A stretch of DNA of 64,000 bases. It comes from Nitrospirillum pindoramense (GTDB lineage: Bacteria; Pseudomonadota; Alphaproteobacteria; Azospirillales; Azospirillaceae). Shown piece after piece: positions 1 through 7,535 of the stretch. The stretch lies in contig NZ_VITR01000014.1 in the NCBI RefSeq assembly GCF_007827955.1, positions 1 to 64,000 of the forward strand. Reading direction: 5' to 3'. The notes under the pieces were generated by a model. It was not told where the DNA came from. It ran no database searches and was given only the letters and a program-made list of their open reading frames with translations. Each line of letters begins with the position of its first letter. Position 1 is the first letter of the stretch. A program made the translations under genes and the position numbers.

Positions 1-174
1 AGCGGGGGGGGGCGGTGGGCGCCTCACATCCTATGCGCGAACTTGCGTCACCAGCATGAGCCGGGCAAATCGGGGCGGTGAATTATCCAGGCTAGGGGCT
101 GGACCAGGGCCGGGGAAATCGAGTTTTCCTGAAGTTGGGCTTGAGGCCCGGTGGTCAGGCGCGAGGCCAAACGC

Positions 175-393
175 CTATTGGGCCCGATCTTCGATCACCA
201 TAATAGGAAGGTCTGACGAAGCATTCAGCCACTGGAAAGGATCACGATCGTGCGCGCGCTGCCCCCGCTCCTGCGCGGACAGGAAGTCTTCCGGAATCTC
301 CACTCCCTCAAACGCCGCAAAGAAACCTGACCAGTCCCCCTGCGGACATGCGGGCTGATCGCGGTCCACCAAAGGATTGTTTTCACTGTTCAT
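175..393 (-). CDS. Small acidic protein resembling the tail of an AbrB/MazE-type antitoxin
   Basis: A 72-residue reading frame opened by ATG behind a good GGAG ribosome site, with an in-frame stop 33 bases upstream. The middle part (residues about 20-52, with DWSGFFAAFEG, IPEDFL and HDRDPF) looks like the C-terminal toxin-binding tail common in type II antitoxins of the AbrB/VapB class, but no DNA-binding N-terminal swapped-hairpin domain precedes it and no toxin gene is visible beside it. It may be a truncated antitoxin, a stand-alone orphan, or a coincidental likeness. The function is not known and the family assignment is weak. Confidence 0.4.
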   Translation of the reverse strand: MNSENNPLVDRDQPACPQGDWSGFFAAFEGVEIPEDFLSAQERGQRAHDRDPFQWLNASSDLPIMVIEDRAQ

Positions 394-423
394 GGCGTCT
401 CCGAGATTTGGGGTCTGCCGTGC

Positions 424-858
424 CTAGAGATTCCAGCGCTCAATGTCGGTTACCCGCAAATGACCCCACAGTGACCGCCTCACTTTCAAGATGTATATGT
501 ACTCATCGTCATGGCCGCAGCCATCGGTATTGAGTGTCACCCAATAGGTGGGCCACCAACCAGCATGACTATCGATCCGGCGTATCTTCAAGGCCTGCAA
601 CTGGGCCATGCACGCTTGAAAGGTCGTATAATCATCGGAAGAAAAAGTACTACTGGGCACGGCGTTCAAAAGCCGTCGATTAATAACACCCTTATCCTGA
701 AAGCCTGCCAGCGCTTGGGTGACGGAGACCCAATCCGCCAATGCCGCCTGCGGCGTCAGATCTCCGCGTTCCAATCCCGAGGGTATCGGGCGGTCAGCAT
801 GGGCTTGTTGGCATGACAATATGACCACCAGCCCAGTAAGCATCGCCCATCCGCGCAT
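424..858 (-). CDS. Secreted small protein of unknown function
   Basis: The product begins with a short basic start and a hydrophobic stretch (AMLTGLVVILSC) followed by AHA, which reads as a Sec signal peptide with cleavage after AHA; the ILSC sequence could instead be a weak lipobox. I chose the internal ATG that gives a normal signal peptide; an ATG 36 bases upstream in frame is also open. The mature part is about 120 residues, with Cys residues and aromatic motifs (GWWPTYWVTL, GCGHDDEYIYIL), and matches no family I recognise. Base composition is lower in GC than the neighbouring receptor gene. It lies alone, with no clear operon partner. Confidence 0.55.
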   Translation of the reverse strand: MRGWAMLTGLVVILSCQQAHADRPIPSGLERGDLTPQAALADWVSVTQALAGFQDKGVINRRLLNAVPSSTFSSDDYTTFQACMAQLQALKIRRIDSHAGWWPTYWVTLNTDGCGHDDEYIYILKVRRSLWGHLRVTDIERWNL

Positions 859-936
859 GCCCGCCGCCCTTACCGCAATCACGTATCCCCACATGCTATG
901 GCATTGACCATAGGAAGAGAATACGGCCCCGTCCTT

Positions 937-3168
937 TTACAGCTTATACCCCACCTTGAAGAACACGGTACGCGGCGGGCTTTCGACGAAGGTCCACACC
1001 GTGCCGGCGGCGGAGGCGGAGTAGCTGCCACCCTGGGGCAGGCGGCGGTCGGCCAGGTTGCGCACGGTGGCGGAGAAGGTCCAGCGTTCGTCCTCCGTCG
1101 TGTATTTGGCGAACAGGTTGACGTTCCACTGCGCCGGGATGGCCACCTGCCAGGAATTGGCCACGTCGGCGTAGGACAGGGTCTGGAACTGGGCGTCCAC
1201 GCCGACCTGCGCCTGGCCCGGCACCGCCAGCGGCAGCGTGTAGGTGGGGGCCGTGCGGAAGGTCCAGCGCGGGGCGTAGGGCAAGCGGTTGCCACTGGCA
1301 CTGGTGCCGATGCCGGCGTAGTTCGGGAACTGGTCGTACAGCGCCAGCGTGTAGCTGGCGGAATTGTCCCAGCGCAAGCCCTCGAACGGCTGGATGGTGG
1401 TTTCCAGCTCAAATCCCTCGGTATAGGCCGACGCCGCGTTCAGGCGGCGGGAGCGCAGAGTGGCCGGGTCGGTCGCCGTCGCCTGCAGGTTGGTGTAGTC
1501 GTTGTAGTAGAGTGCCAGGTTGACCAGCAGGCGCCGTTCCCACCACTGGCTTTTCACGCCCACCTCATACGTCTCGACCTTTTCCGGCTGATAGGGCAGC
1601 TGGGCGTTGATCAACGCGCTGGCGCGATTGTCGAAGCCGCCAGCCTTGAAGCCCTTGGAATAGCTGGCATAGGTCAGGAGGTCCGGCGTCCATTGGTAGG
1701 AGGCGGCGAACTTGGGCGTCAGGGAATACCAGGTAGCGTCCGACTTGGTCTGGAAGGCACCGGCCTTGTTGGTGGCGGTGGCTGGCACGATGGGGTTGCC
1801 GGCGGCGTCGGTGATGCGGGTGCCCGTCAACGTGTCGTCGAACTGTCGATAGGTGAAGTCGCGGCTTTCGATGGTGTAGCGCAGGCCGACGGTGCCGGTC
1901 AGCTTGTCGGTGACGTGGTAGTCACCCTGGCCGTAGGCCGCGTAGCTGTCGGTCTTGGTGTTGCCCACCTGGTCCTGCGGCGGGTTGGCCAGGCTGGGAT
2001 AGCTGAAGCCGTTGCGGTCGCTGGAGAAGTTTTCGTGCAGGTAGAACAGGCCGCTGGTGAAGTCCAGCGGACCCCAGCTGCCGTTGGCCTGGAACTCCTG
2101 CGTCAGCTCATTCTCGTAATAGCGGATGAAGTTCACCTGCTTCACCGCCGCCTCGCCGTCATTGTCGTAGGTGACGGGGGCCTGGCCGAACAGGCGATAG
2201 GCGGTGACGGACTTCAGGGTCAGCTTGTCGCCCAGGGCCTGGGTGATGCGCAGCGCCGCCCCGCCGGAGTTGGAGTTGTTCTGCGGCTGCGGCTCCGCGA
2301 ACGACAGCGAGGGGTCGAAGCCGCCGCCCGGCTGGCTCTTGGGCGTGTAATAGGCAGTGGTGGAGCGGTCGCGCTTGGCATCCAGGGTCAATTGGATGTC
2401 CAGGTCGTCGGTGGCCTGCAGCTTCAGCTTGGCGCGGGCGCTGTCCACATTCAGGTCGTTCACGTCCTTGTTGATGGTGGGATCGCGGGTATAGCCGTCG
2501 TGCTGCTCATGCCCATAGGCCAGGCTGGCGTACAGCTTGTTGGCGATCAGGGGGCCGGAGACGTAGCCATGGCTCTCGAACGCGCCCCAGGTGCCGACGC
2601 CGGCATCCACCGACAACCGCACCTCGTCGTTCGGGTCGCGGGTGATGTAGCGGATGGCGCCGGCGCTGGTGTTGCGGCCATAGAGCGTGCCCTGCGGCCC
2701 GCGCAAGACCTCCACCCGCTCCAACTCCGCCAGCAGGGGCGACGCGGCGATGGAGCGCGGAATGTAGACGTCATCCACATACTGGGCGATGGCGGGGTCG
2801 AAAATGGGGTCGGTCTCACCAATGCCGCGCAGGAAGAACAGCTGGGTCGTCGGCGTGATGCCACCGCGCGGCACCGTCAGGCCGGGCACCAGGCCCGCCA
2901 GGTCGCGTACCGTGCTGATGTGCTGGTCCTGAAGAGTGTCGGCGGTGTAGGCGGTCAGCGCGATGGGCGTTTCCTGCAGGCGGGTCTGGCGCTTTTCCGC
3001 TGTCACCACGATGTCGGCGATGCCGCCGCTGGCTTCCAGATCCGGTGCTGCCTCGGCCACGGGGGCCGGGGCCGTCTGGGCGGACGTGGATGCCGTCAGC
3101 GCGCACAGGGCACTCCCCAGCAGCAACGAGGAAACAGCAACAGGGGAAAACGAGGCCCGGCGAACCAT
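937..3168 (-). CDS. TonB-dependent outer-membrane receptor
   Basis: A 743-residue protein with a cleavable signal peptide (about residues 1-30, ending in STSAQ), a TonB-box-like segment around IVVTAEKR, a plug domain (about 50-165, with RDLAGLVPGLTV, LRGIGETDP and VEVLRGPQGTLYGRN) and a long C-terminal beta-barrel. This layout is that of energy-dependent receptors for siderophores, vitamins or other scarce ligands; the plug resembles the FyuA/pesticin-receptor-like group widespread in alpha-proteobacteria. The ligand cannot be read from sequence. The gene is transcribed alone, behind a plausible sigma-70 promoter. No Fur box was recognised just upstream, so iron control is unproven. Confidence 0.92.
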   Translation of the reverse strand: MVRRASFSPVAVSSLLLGSALCALTASTSAQTAPAPVAEAAPDLEASGGIADIVVTAEKRQTRLQETPIALTAYTADTLQDQHISTVRDLAGLVPGLTVPRGGITPTTQLFFLRGIGETDPIFDPAIAQYVDDVYIPRSIAASPLLAELERVEVLRGPQGTLYGRNTSAGAIRYITRDPNDEVRLSVDAGVGTWGAFESHGYVSGPLIANKLYASLAYGHEQHDGYTRDPTINKDVNDLNVDSARAKLKLQATDDLDIQLTLDAKRDRSTTAYYTPKSQPGGGFDPSLSFAEPQPQNNSNSGGAALRITQALGDKLTLKSVTAYRLFGQAPVTYDNDGEAAVKQVNFIRYYENELTQEFQANGSWGPLDFTSGLFYLHENFSSDRNGFSYPSLANPPQDQVGNTKTDSYAAYGQGDYHVTDKLTGTVGLRYTIESRDFTYRQFDDTLTGTRITDAAGNPIVPATATNKAGAFQTKSDATWYSLTPKFAASYQWTPDLLTYASYSKGFKAGGFDNRASALINAQLPYQPEKVETYEVGVKSQWWERRLLVNLALYYNDYTNLQATATDPATLRSRRLNAASAYTEGFELETTIQPFEGLRWDNSASYTLALYDQFPNYAGIGTSASGNRLPYAPRWTFRTAPTYTLPLAVPGQAQVGVDAQFQTLSYADVANSWQVAIPAQWNVNLFAKYTTEDERWTFSATVRNLADRRLPQGGSYSASAAGTVWTFVESPPRTVFFKVGYKL

Positions 3169-3240
3169 GGAAGAGTGCTCCGCGAAACGAATGGGGAAGC
3201 ACTCGTTTGGCGTATTTCACAGTTCCATAAAAACGAGATT

Positions 3241-3269
3241 TGCTTATGTGATCGGTGATTAACCGTCAA
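3241..3269 (-). promoter_or_regulatory. Candidate sigma-70 promoter of the TonB receptor gene
   Basis: On the minus strand TTGACG is followed after 17 bases by TAAGCA, about 70 bases before the receptor start codon. The -35 is near consensus and the spacing is ideal; the -10 is weaker. This is inferred from sequence only. Confidence 0.4.
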
Positions 3270-3338
3270 ATGACTGTGATTTTTGCCAATACCACAGATA
3301 TTTCCGTTAGGATGGCGACAACCGAAACCGCCTGGCCG

Positions 3339-3725
3339 CTATCGCCCAAGCCACCGCACCGCCGCCGCGTCGGTATCATCCGGCCGGGTGTTGAAGGCGA
3401 TACGGGTCTGGGGGGCGGCGCGATGGATGGTGTTCAGCACCGTTTCCAGCAGGATGAGGTTGGCCGGCGGGTTGCGGATGCCGGCGCCGATCACCACCAC
3501 GTCATAGGTCGCGCGGGACAAGGCGGCGGCGACTTCCGTCTCCGCCACGGCGGGGGCGGGCTGGATATACAAGCTGTCGCAACTGTAGCCCTGGCCCTCC
3601 AGCGACTGTTTGGACGCGGTCACGCCTGCCCGAACCTTGTCGGCGGTCATGCCCGGGATGATCCCTGGTGCCGTGTAGTCGACGGTGTCGGGATCCTGGC
3701 CGACGATCAGGATACGATGAGTCAT
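3339..3725 (-). CDS. Conserved small protein of unknown function
   Basis: A 128-residue protein starting MTHRILIVGQDPDTVDY, with a strong GGGGGAG ribosome site before the ATG; the longer frame upstream overlaps the sigma factor gene and is unlikely to be used. It has alternating hydrophobic strands and helices (ILIVG, YDVVVIGAG, RIAFNTRP) typical of a small Rossmann-like or flavodoxin-like fold, but I see no phosphate-binding loop or catalytic motif. It is the last gene of the ECF41 sigma operon, about 90 bases after the sigma factor, so it may belong to the same regulon. No function is assigned. Confidence 0.6.
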   Translation of the reverse strand: MTHRILIVGQDPDTVDYTAPGIIPGMTADKVRAGVTASKQSLEGQGYSCDSLYIQPAPAVAETEVAAALSRATYDVVVIGAGIRNPPANLILLETVLNTIHRAAPQTRIAFNTRPDDTDAAAVRWLGR

Positions 3726-3816
3726 GGCGCAAAACTCCCCCAGGTTTGCGACGAAAGGATGCAAGGAAGGCGCTCCTGACGCAAGTGTCGGGCAACCGTG
3801 CGCCAGGGGCACTCCA

Positions 3817-4704
3817 TTATGAGTTCCCGACGACCATCCCCAGCGCCTGTGCGATCCGGGACAGCTTGTCGGGGTTGCGGGTGATGTAGATGGCGGTGAT
3901 GCGGCCATCCTCGATCTCGAACGCGGTGGTCTGCAGCATCGCGCCCCGCTCCATGCTGGCATAGCCGGGCAGGCCATCGATGCGCAGGGGCCGGATGAAG
4001 ACGGCCGTCTGGAACTCCCCCTTGGCGTGCAGGCTGGCGAACAGGCGTGTCAGGCGGTCCACCCCGACGATGGGGTTGCGGAAGGCATGCACCTTGCCGC
4101 CGCCGTCGGCCCGCAGCACCACGTCCTGCGCCAGCAGGCCGCGCAGGGTGTCCACATCGCCCAGGTGGGAGGCGGCATAGAAGGCCTGGGCGATGCGCTC
4201 CCCCTCCTCCGGCGCCACGGGATAGCGGGGACGCGCCTCCTGCACATGGCGGCGGGCGCGCACGGCCAGTTGGCGCACGGCGGCGGCATCGCGGTGCAGG
4301 GTGCCCGCCACCTCATCCAATGCCACGCCGAACACGTCGTGCAGCAGGAAGGCCGCCCGCTCCAGCGGCGACAGCCGTTCCAGCGCCAACATCAGCGTCA
4401 GAGTCAGGTCATCCTCGCCCGCGTCCTCATCACTGCCGGCCAGGGGCTCCGGCAGCCAGGCGCCGACATACGTCTCCCGCCGCACCCGGGCCGACTTCAA
4501 CGTGTCCAGGCACAGGCGGGTGACGATGCGCGACAGGAAGGCGGCGGGGACCTCCACCGTGGCCTGGTCCGCCTGGCGCCAGCGCAGGTAGGCGTCCTGC
4601 ACCACATCCTCCGCTTCCGCCAGGGAGCCCAGCATGCGATAGGCCAGGCGCACCAGCCGGGGCCGCTGCGCCTGGAAGATCGCGGTGGCGTCCCCCTCCC
4701 CCAT
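3817..4704 (-). CDS. ECF41-group RNA polymerase sigma factor with fused SnoaL-like domain
   Basis: The N-terminal half has sigma region 2 (FQAQRPRLVRLAYRMLGS, AEDVVQDAYLRW) and region 4 (LSPLERAAFLLHDVFGVALDEVA). The linker motif WLPEPL, the DGGGKV motif near residue 200 and NPDKL near the end are hallmarks of the ECF41 group, in which a C-terminal NTF2/SnoaL-like domain replaces a separate anti-sigma factor and tunes activity. Its ATG overlaps the stop of the preceding AhpD-like gene (TGATG), so the two are translationally coupled; a GTG one codon earlier is possible. ECF41 genes are typically paired with carboxymuconolactone decarboxylase, oxidoreductase or epimerase genes, as seen here. 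The stimulus is unknown. Confidence 0.92.
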   Translation of the reverse strand: MGEGDATAIFQAQRPRLVRLAYRMLGSLAEAEDVVQDAYLRWRQADQATVEVPAAFLSRIVTRLCLDTLKSARVRRETYVGAWLPEPLAGSDEDAGEDDLTLTLMLALERLSPLERAAFLLHDVFGVALDEVAGTLHRDAAAVRQLAVRARRHVQEARPRYPVAPEEGERIAQAFYAASHLGDVDTLRGLLAQDVVLRADGGGKVHAFRNPIVGVDRLTRLFASLHAKGEFQTAVFIRPLRIDGLPGYASMERGAMLQTTAFEIEDGRITAIYITRNPDKLSRIAQALGMVVGNS

Positions 4705-5183
4705 CACGCGGCCGTCGCGGCGCTATGGGCCACCGGCGGGTGGGCGGCGCGGAAGCCCACCTGCAGGCGGTTCCACAGGTTGATGAGGCCGATGGCCAGG
4801 CTCAGATGCACCTGCTCCGCCTCCGTGAAGTGGGCCTGCACCAGGGCATAGTCCTCATCCGGCGCGCCGGTGTCGGCCACGCGGGTCAAGGCTTCCGTCC
4901 AGGCCAGGGCGGCGCGCTCCCGATCGGTGTACAGCGAGGAATCCCGCCAGGCGTTCAGCAGGTGCAGGCGCATCTCCGTCTCCCCCATCTTGCGGGCGTC
5001 GGTGACGTGCATGTGCAGGCAGAAGGCGCAGCCGTTGATCTGCGACGCGCGGATCTTCACCAGTTCCAGCAGCGCCGGCTCCAGCCCGCCGGCCTTGAGG
5101 GCGGTGCTGGCTGCCAGCAGTCCCTTGATGGTCTCGGGCGCCAGCTTGAACGCGTCAGTGAGGCGGGGGGTATGGGTGCTCAT
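4704..5183 (-). CDS. Carboxymuconolactone decarboxylase/AhpD-like protein (ECF41 target)
   Basis: A 159-residue AhpD-fold protein with the CxxC motif in CAFCLHMHVTDARK, the redox-active pair plus His typical of AhpD-like alkylhydroperoxidases. It probably acts in the cytoplasm on peroxides or small oxidised metabolites; the substrate is not known. I chose the ATG with GGAG six bases upstream (MSTHTPRL); further ATGs lie upstream in frame but have poorer ribosome sites. It is the first gene of the operon, directly behind an ECF41-type promoter, and its stop overlaps the start of the sigma factor gene. This is the classic ECF41 target arrangement, suggesting positive autoregulation of the operon. 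Confidence 0.9.
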   Translation of the reverse strand: MSTHTPRLTDAFKLAPETIKGLLAASTALKAGGLEPALLELVKIRASQINGCAFCLHMHVTDARKMGETEMRLHLLNAWRDSSLYTDRERAALAWTEALTRVADTGAPDEDYALVQAHFTEAEQVHLSLAIGLINLWNRLQVGFRAAHPPVAHSAATAA

Positions 5184-5200
5184 CGTCATCTCCATCAGAT

Positions 5201-5216
5201 CATGCGTCATCGCATG
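5201..5216. repeat. Short inverted repeat in the leader of the AhpD/ECF41 operon
   Basis: CATGCG and CGCATG flank TCAT, a perfect 6-base palindrome between the ECF41 promoter and the start codon. It could form a small leader hairpin or be an operator; no direct support for either. Confidence 0.3.
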
Positions 5217-5223
5217 ACCCAAA

Positions 5224-5251
5224 GACGAGATGGCTTCACGGCCGTGTGACA
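5224..5251 (-). promoter_or_regulatory. ECF41-type promoter (TGTCACA-N17-CGTC)
   Basis: On the minus strand TGTCACA is followed after 17 bases by CGTC, matching the published ECF41 target consensus of TGTCACA at -35 and CGTC at -10. It lies about 40 bases before the AhpD-like start codon, so it should drive that gene and the sigma factor itself. Confidence 0.8.
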
Positions 5252-5476
5252 TGGCGGTCGAAAAAAATCCGCACCCTTATGTCGGATGCCGAAAGAGCAA
5301 CCCATGGGTTGTGGGCGTGCCGGGTTTTCGATGAATATCTTCCCGTGGTCAGGGGGCGGATGGGCCGCCTCCCCGCCACAGGAAGAAAGGAAATTGGATG
5401 CTCATCCGATCCTTCTTCCTTCATCTCCGCTTCCGGTTCCTCGGCATGGCCGTTGAACTGAAACTGGGGAGGTGAA

Positions 5477-5513
5477 GGGCGCCGGGGGGAGTAGCCGCTC
5501 TCCCCGGTTGCCC
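5477..5513 (-). terminator. Hairpin downstream of the organosulfur operon
   Basis: CCGGGGGGAG and CTCTCCCCGG pair with one wobble around TAGCCG, extended by GGGC/GCCC across a small internal loop. It lies about 45 bases after the stop of the last operon gene. There is no strong T-run, so termination is plausible but not certain. I see nothing else in the gap between about 5252 and 5556. Confidence 0.4.
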
Positions 5514-5556
5514 TCGGAAAATACCGCAGATCCCACGACCCCGCAATCAGGCGCCC

Positions 5557-6546
5557 TTAAAGTTTCGCCAACACCTCATGCAGGCTGTCGTCCCACAGCG
5601 GCCGCACATCCACCGGGGCGGGGATGACGCCGGCGGCGGCGAAGGTGTCGGCCACGTCCTGTTGCGAGGCGATGGCCGCGTCGCTGACGGGCAGCAGGCG
5701 ATAGGCGGCGCTGCGTTCCCGGTACTCCTGGAGGTAGGCGGCCTCGGGGATGTTGGTCAGCTGCGCCCGAAGGCGAGCCCAGCGGGTGTAATCGGCCTCG
5801 ATCCAGGCCAGGGTCTTGGCGTAGCGCTGCAGGTAATCGGTGATGGCGCGCCGCTTCAGCGGATCGGCCAGGGCGTCCTTGGAGGCCGCCACCAGATAGT
5901 TGCCGGACAGGCGGTTCAGGCCGGTGGTCAGCACCCGCGCCCCACCCTCGCGGGCCAGCTGCACCACCACGCCATAGATGACCCAGGCGTCCAGGCTGCC
6001 CTGGTTGAAGGCCGCTAGGCCGTCCTGCGGCGACAACGCCACGGGGGTGATGTCGGCGAAGGTCAGCCCCTGTTCCTTCAGGATCTTCAGCAGCATGTAT
6101 TGCGTGGTGGTGGCGCGGACATAGCCCACGCGCTTGCCCTTCAGGTCCGCCGTGGTCTGCAGCGGGCTGTCCTTGGGCACCAGCACCACCTGGTTGTTCA
6201 CGTCGCCCTGCAACACGGCGATGATGCGTACCAAGGGGTTGGCGGCGGCGATGAAGATGGGCGGGATCTCGCTCATGCCGCCCACGTCCAGGGAATGGGC
6301 GTTGATCGCCTCCGCGATCAGGTTGCCGCCGGCGAACTGGGCCGTTTCCAGGGTGTAGGGCGTGTCGGCCACGCCCGCCTGCTCGAAGAAGGAGTCCGGA
6401 TTGCCCCGGTATGTCGCCGCGCGCAGGGTGACGCCGGCCAGGTCCGCGTCCTTCTTGCGGCCACAGGCACCCAGGTTTAGGGCGCCCAGGCCCAAGGCCC
6501 CCGCCGCCAGCCCCCGCAGGGCGGACCGGCGCGATATCAGCATCAT
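5557..6546 (-). CDS. ABC transporter substrate-binding lipoprotein, aliphatic sulfonate/taurine type
   Basis: A 329-residue SsuA/TauA-type periplasmic binding protein (NMT1/THI5-like fold). The start MMLISRRSALRGLAAGAL with a Cys in LNLGACG suggests a twin-arginine-like, lipid-anchored signal. Internal motifs AINAHSLDVGGMSEIPP, LKGKRVGYVRATTTQ and LDAWVIYG are characteristic of the sulfonate/nitrate binding family. It is the last gene of a six-gene operon with the permease and ATPase at the far 5' end, an unusual separation of transporter parts, so it is probably their partner. The ligand is presumably an organosulfur compound, judged from the flavin enzymes between them; taurine, an alkanesulfonate or an aromatic sulfonate are all possible. 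Confidence 0.85.
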   Translation of the reverse strand: MMLISRRSALRGLAAGALGLGALNLGACGRKKDADLAGVTLRAATYRGNPDSFFEQAGVADTPYTLETAQFAGGNLIAEAINAHSLDVGGMSEIPPIFIAAANPLVRIIAVLQGDVNNQVVLVPKDSPLQTTADLKGKRVGYVRATTTQYMLLKILKEQGLTFADITPVALSPQDGLAAFNQGSLDAWVIYGVVVQLAREGGARVLTTGLNRLSGNYLVAASKDALADPLKRRAITDYLQRYAKTLAWIEADYTRWARLRAQLTNIPEAAYLQEYRERSAAYRLLPVSDAAIASQQDVADTFAAAGVIPAPVDVRPLWDDSLHEVLAKL

Positions 6547-6569
6547 GGGTTCGATCTTTCCTTTATCCT

Positions 6570-7535
6570 TCAGTAGCCGCGCGCCAGATCGACCACGTCC
6601 TCCAGCGGTTCCCCGCGACGAAAACGGATCAGATTATGGGCCAGCTGGGCCGCCAGGTTGGCGTGGGTATCCGGCGTGTAGACGGAGGTGTGCGGCGACA
6701 GGCGCACGCGGGGGTGGCTGTAGTACGGGTGGCCGTCCGGCAAAGGTTCCGGATGCGTCACGTCCAGGGTGGCCAGCGACACCCGCCCCTCCGCCAGCGC
6801 GGCCAGCAGCGCCTGGTCGTCGATCAGCGCGCCGCGCGCCACATTGACCAGATGCAGGCCGGGCTTGGCGGCGGCCAGCACGCGGGTGTTCACCAGATGA
6901 TGGGTTTCCGCCGTCGCGGGCGCCGCCAGCACCACATGGTCGGCGCGGGCGAACAATTCCAACACATCATCCACCCGCTCCACACCCGGCACGCCCAGGT
7001 CGCCGGCCCCGCGCCGTGTGGCCAGCACCGTCATGCCCAGGGCCAGGGCCTTGGGCGCCAGGGCCTGGCCGATGCCGCCGAAGCCGACGATGCCCAGGGT
7101 GGCCCCCTCCACCAGGCCTAGGGGTGACGGTTGCCAGTCGTCCGCGCGGCTGACCCAGATCTCCGGGAAGCGCTTGGCGGCGGCGAAGATGGCGGCCAGC
7201 GAGAACTCGGCCAGGGCGGTGGCGGAGGTGCGCTTGGCCGCCGTCACCACCGGCCCGTCGAACAGCCAGTGGGGATAGAAGTCGATGCCGACCGAGACCA
7301 GCTGCACCCAGCGCAGGTTGAACGGCCAGCCCGGCGGCTGGGCCGGCAGGTCGCCACCGGCACGGCGGAAGGGCGCGGCCACGAAGACGTCGGCGTCGCG
7401 CGGCCACTCGGCCGGCACCCCCCGGGGCAGGGTGATCAGTTCGACCGCCCCCTCCCCCGTCGCGGCGCTGACCCGCCGCGCCACCTCGGCATTGATGGGC
7501 TCGGTCAGCTGGCTGACCACGCGGATGGGGCTCAT
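6570..7535 (-). CDS. D-isomer-specific 2-hydroxyacid dehydrogenase
   Basis: A 321-residue NAD(P)-dependent enzyme of the GyaR/SerA superfamily. The nucleotide-binding loop is GFGGIGQALAPKALALGM (about residues 153-170). The catalytic Arg lies in NVARGALIDD, the Glu in HPEPLPDG and the His in SPHTSVY. Family members interconvert 2-oxo acids and D-2-hydroxy acids. The start overlaps the stop of the upstream flavin monooxygenase gene by four bases, so it is made with the organosulfur enzymes and may reduce an aldehyde- or keto-acid carbon product left after sulfite release. That role is inferred; this family is not a usual member of ssu operons. Confidence 0.85.
   Translation of the reverse strand: MSPIRVVSQLTEPINAEVARRVSAATGEGAVELITLPRGVPAEWPRDADVFVAAPFRRAGGDLPAQPPGWPFNLRWVQLVSVGIDFYPHWLFDGPVVTAAKRTSATALAEFSLAAIFAAAKRFPEIWVSRADDWQPSPLGLVEGATLGIVGFGGIGQALAPKALALGMTVLATRRGAGDLGVPGVERVDDVLELFARADHVVLAAPATAETHHLVNTRVLAAAKPGLHLVNVARGALIDDQALLAALAEGRVSLATLDVTHPEPLPDGHPYYSHPRVRLSPHTSVYTPDTHANLAAQLAHNLIRFRRGEPLEDVVDLARGY

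Noticed and set aside
898-3258. Long plus-strand frame of 786 residues over the TonB receptor gene
   Set aside because: It is the GC-rich shadow of the minus-strand receptor gene; its translation is Gly/Val/Arg-rich with no family match.
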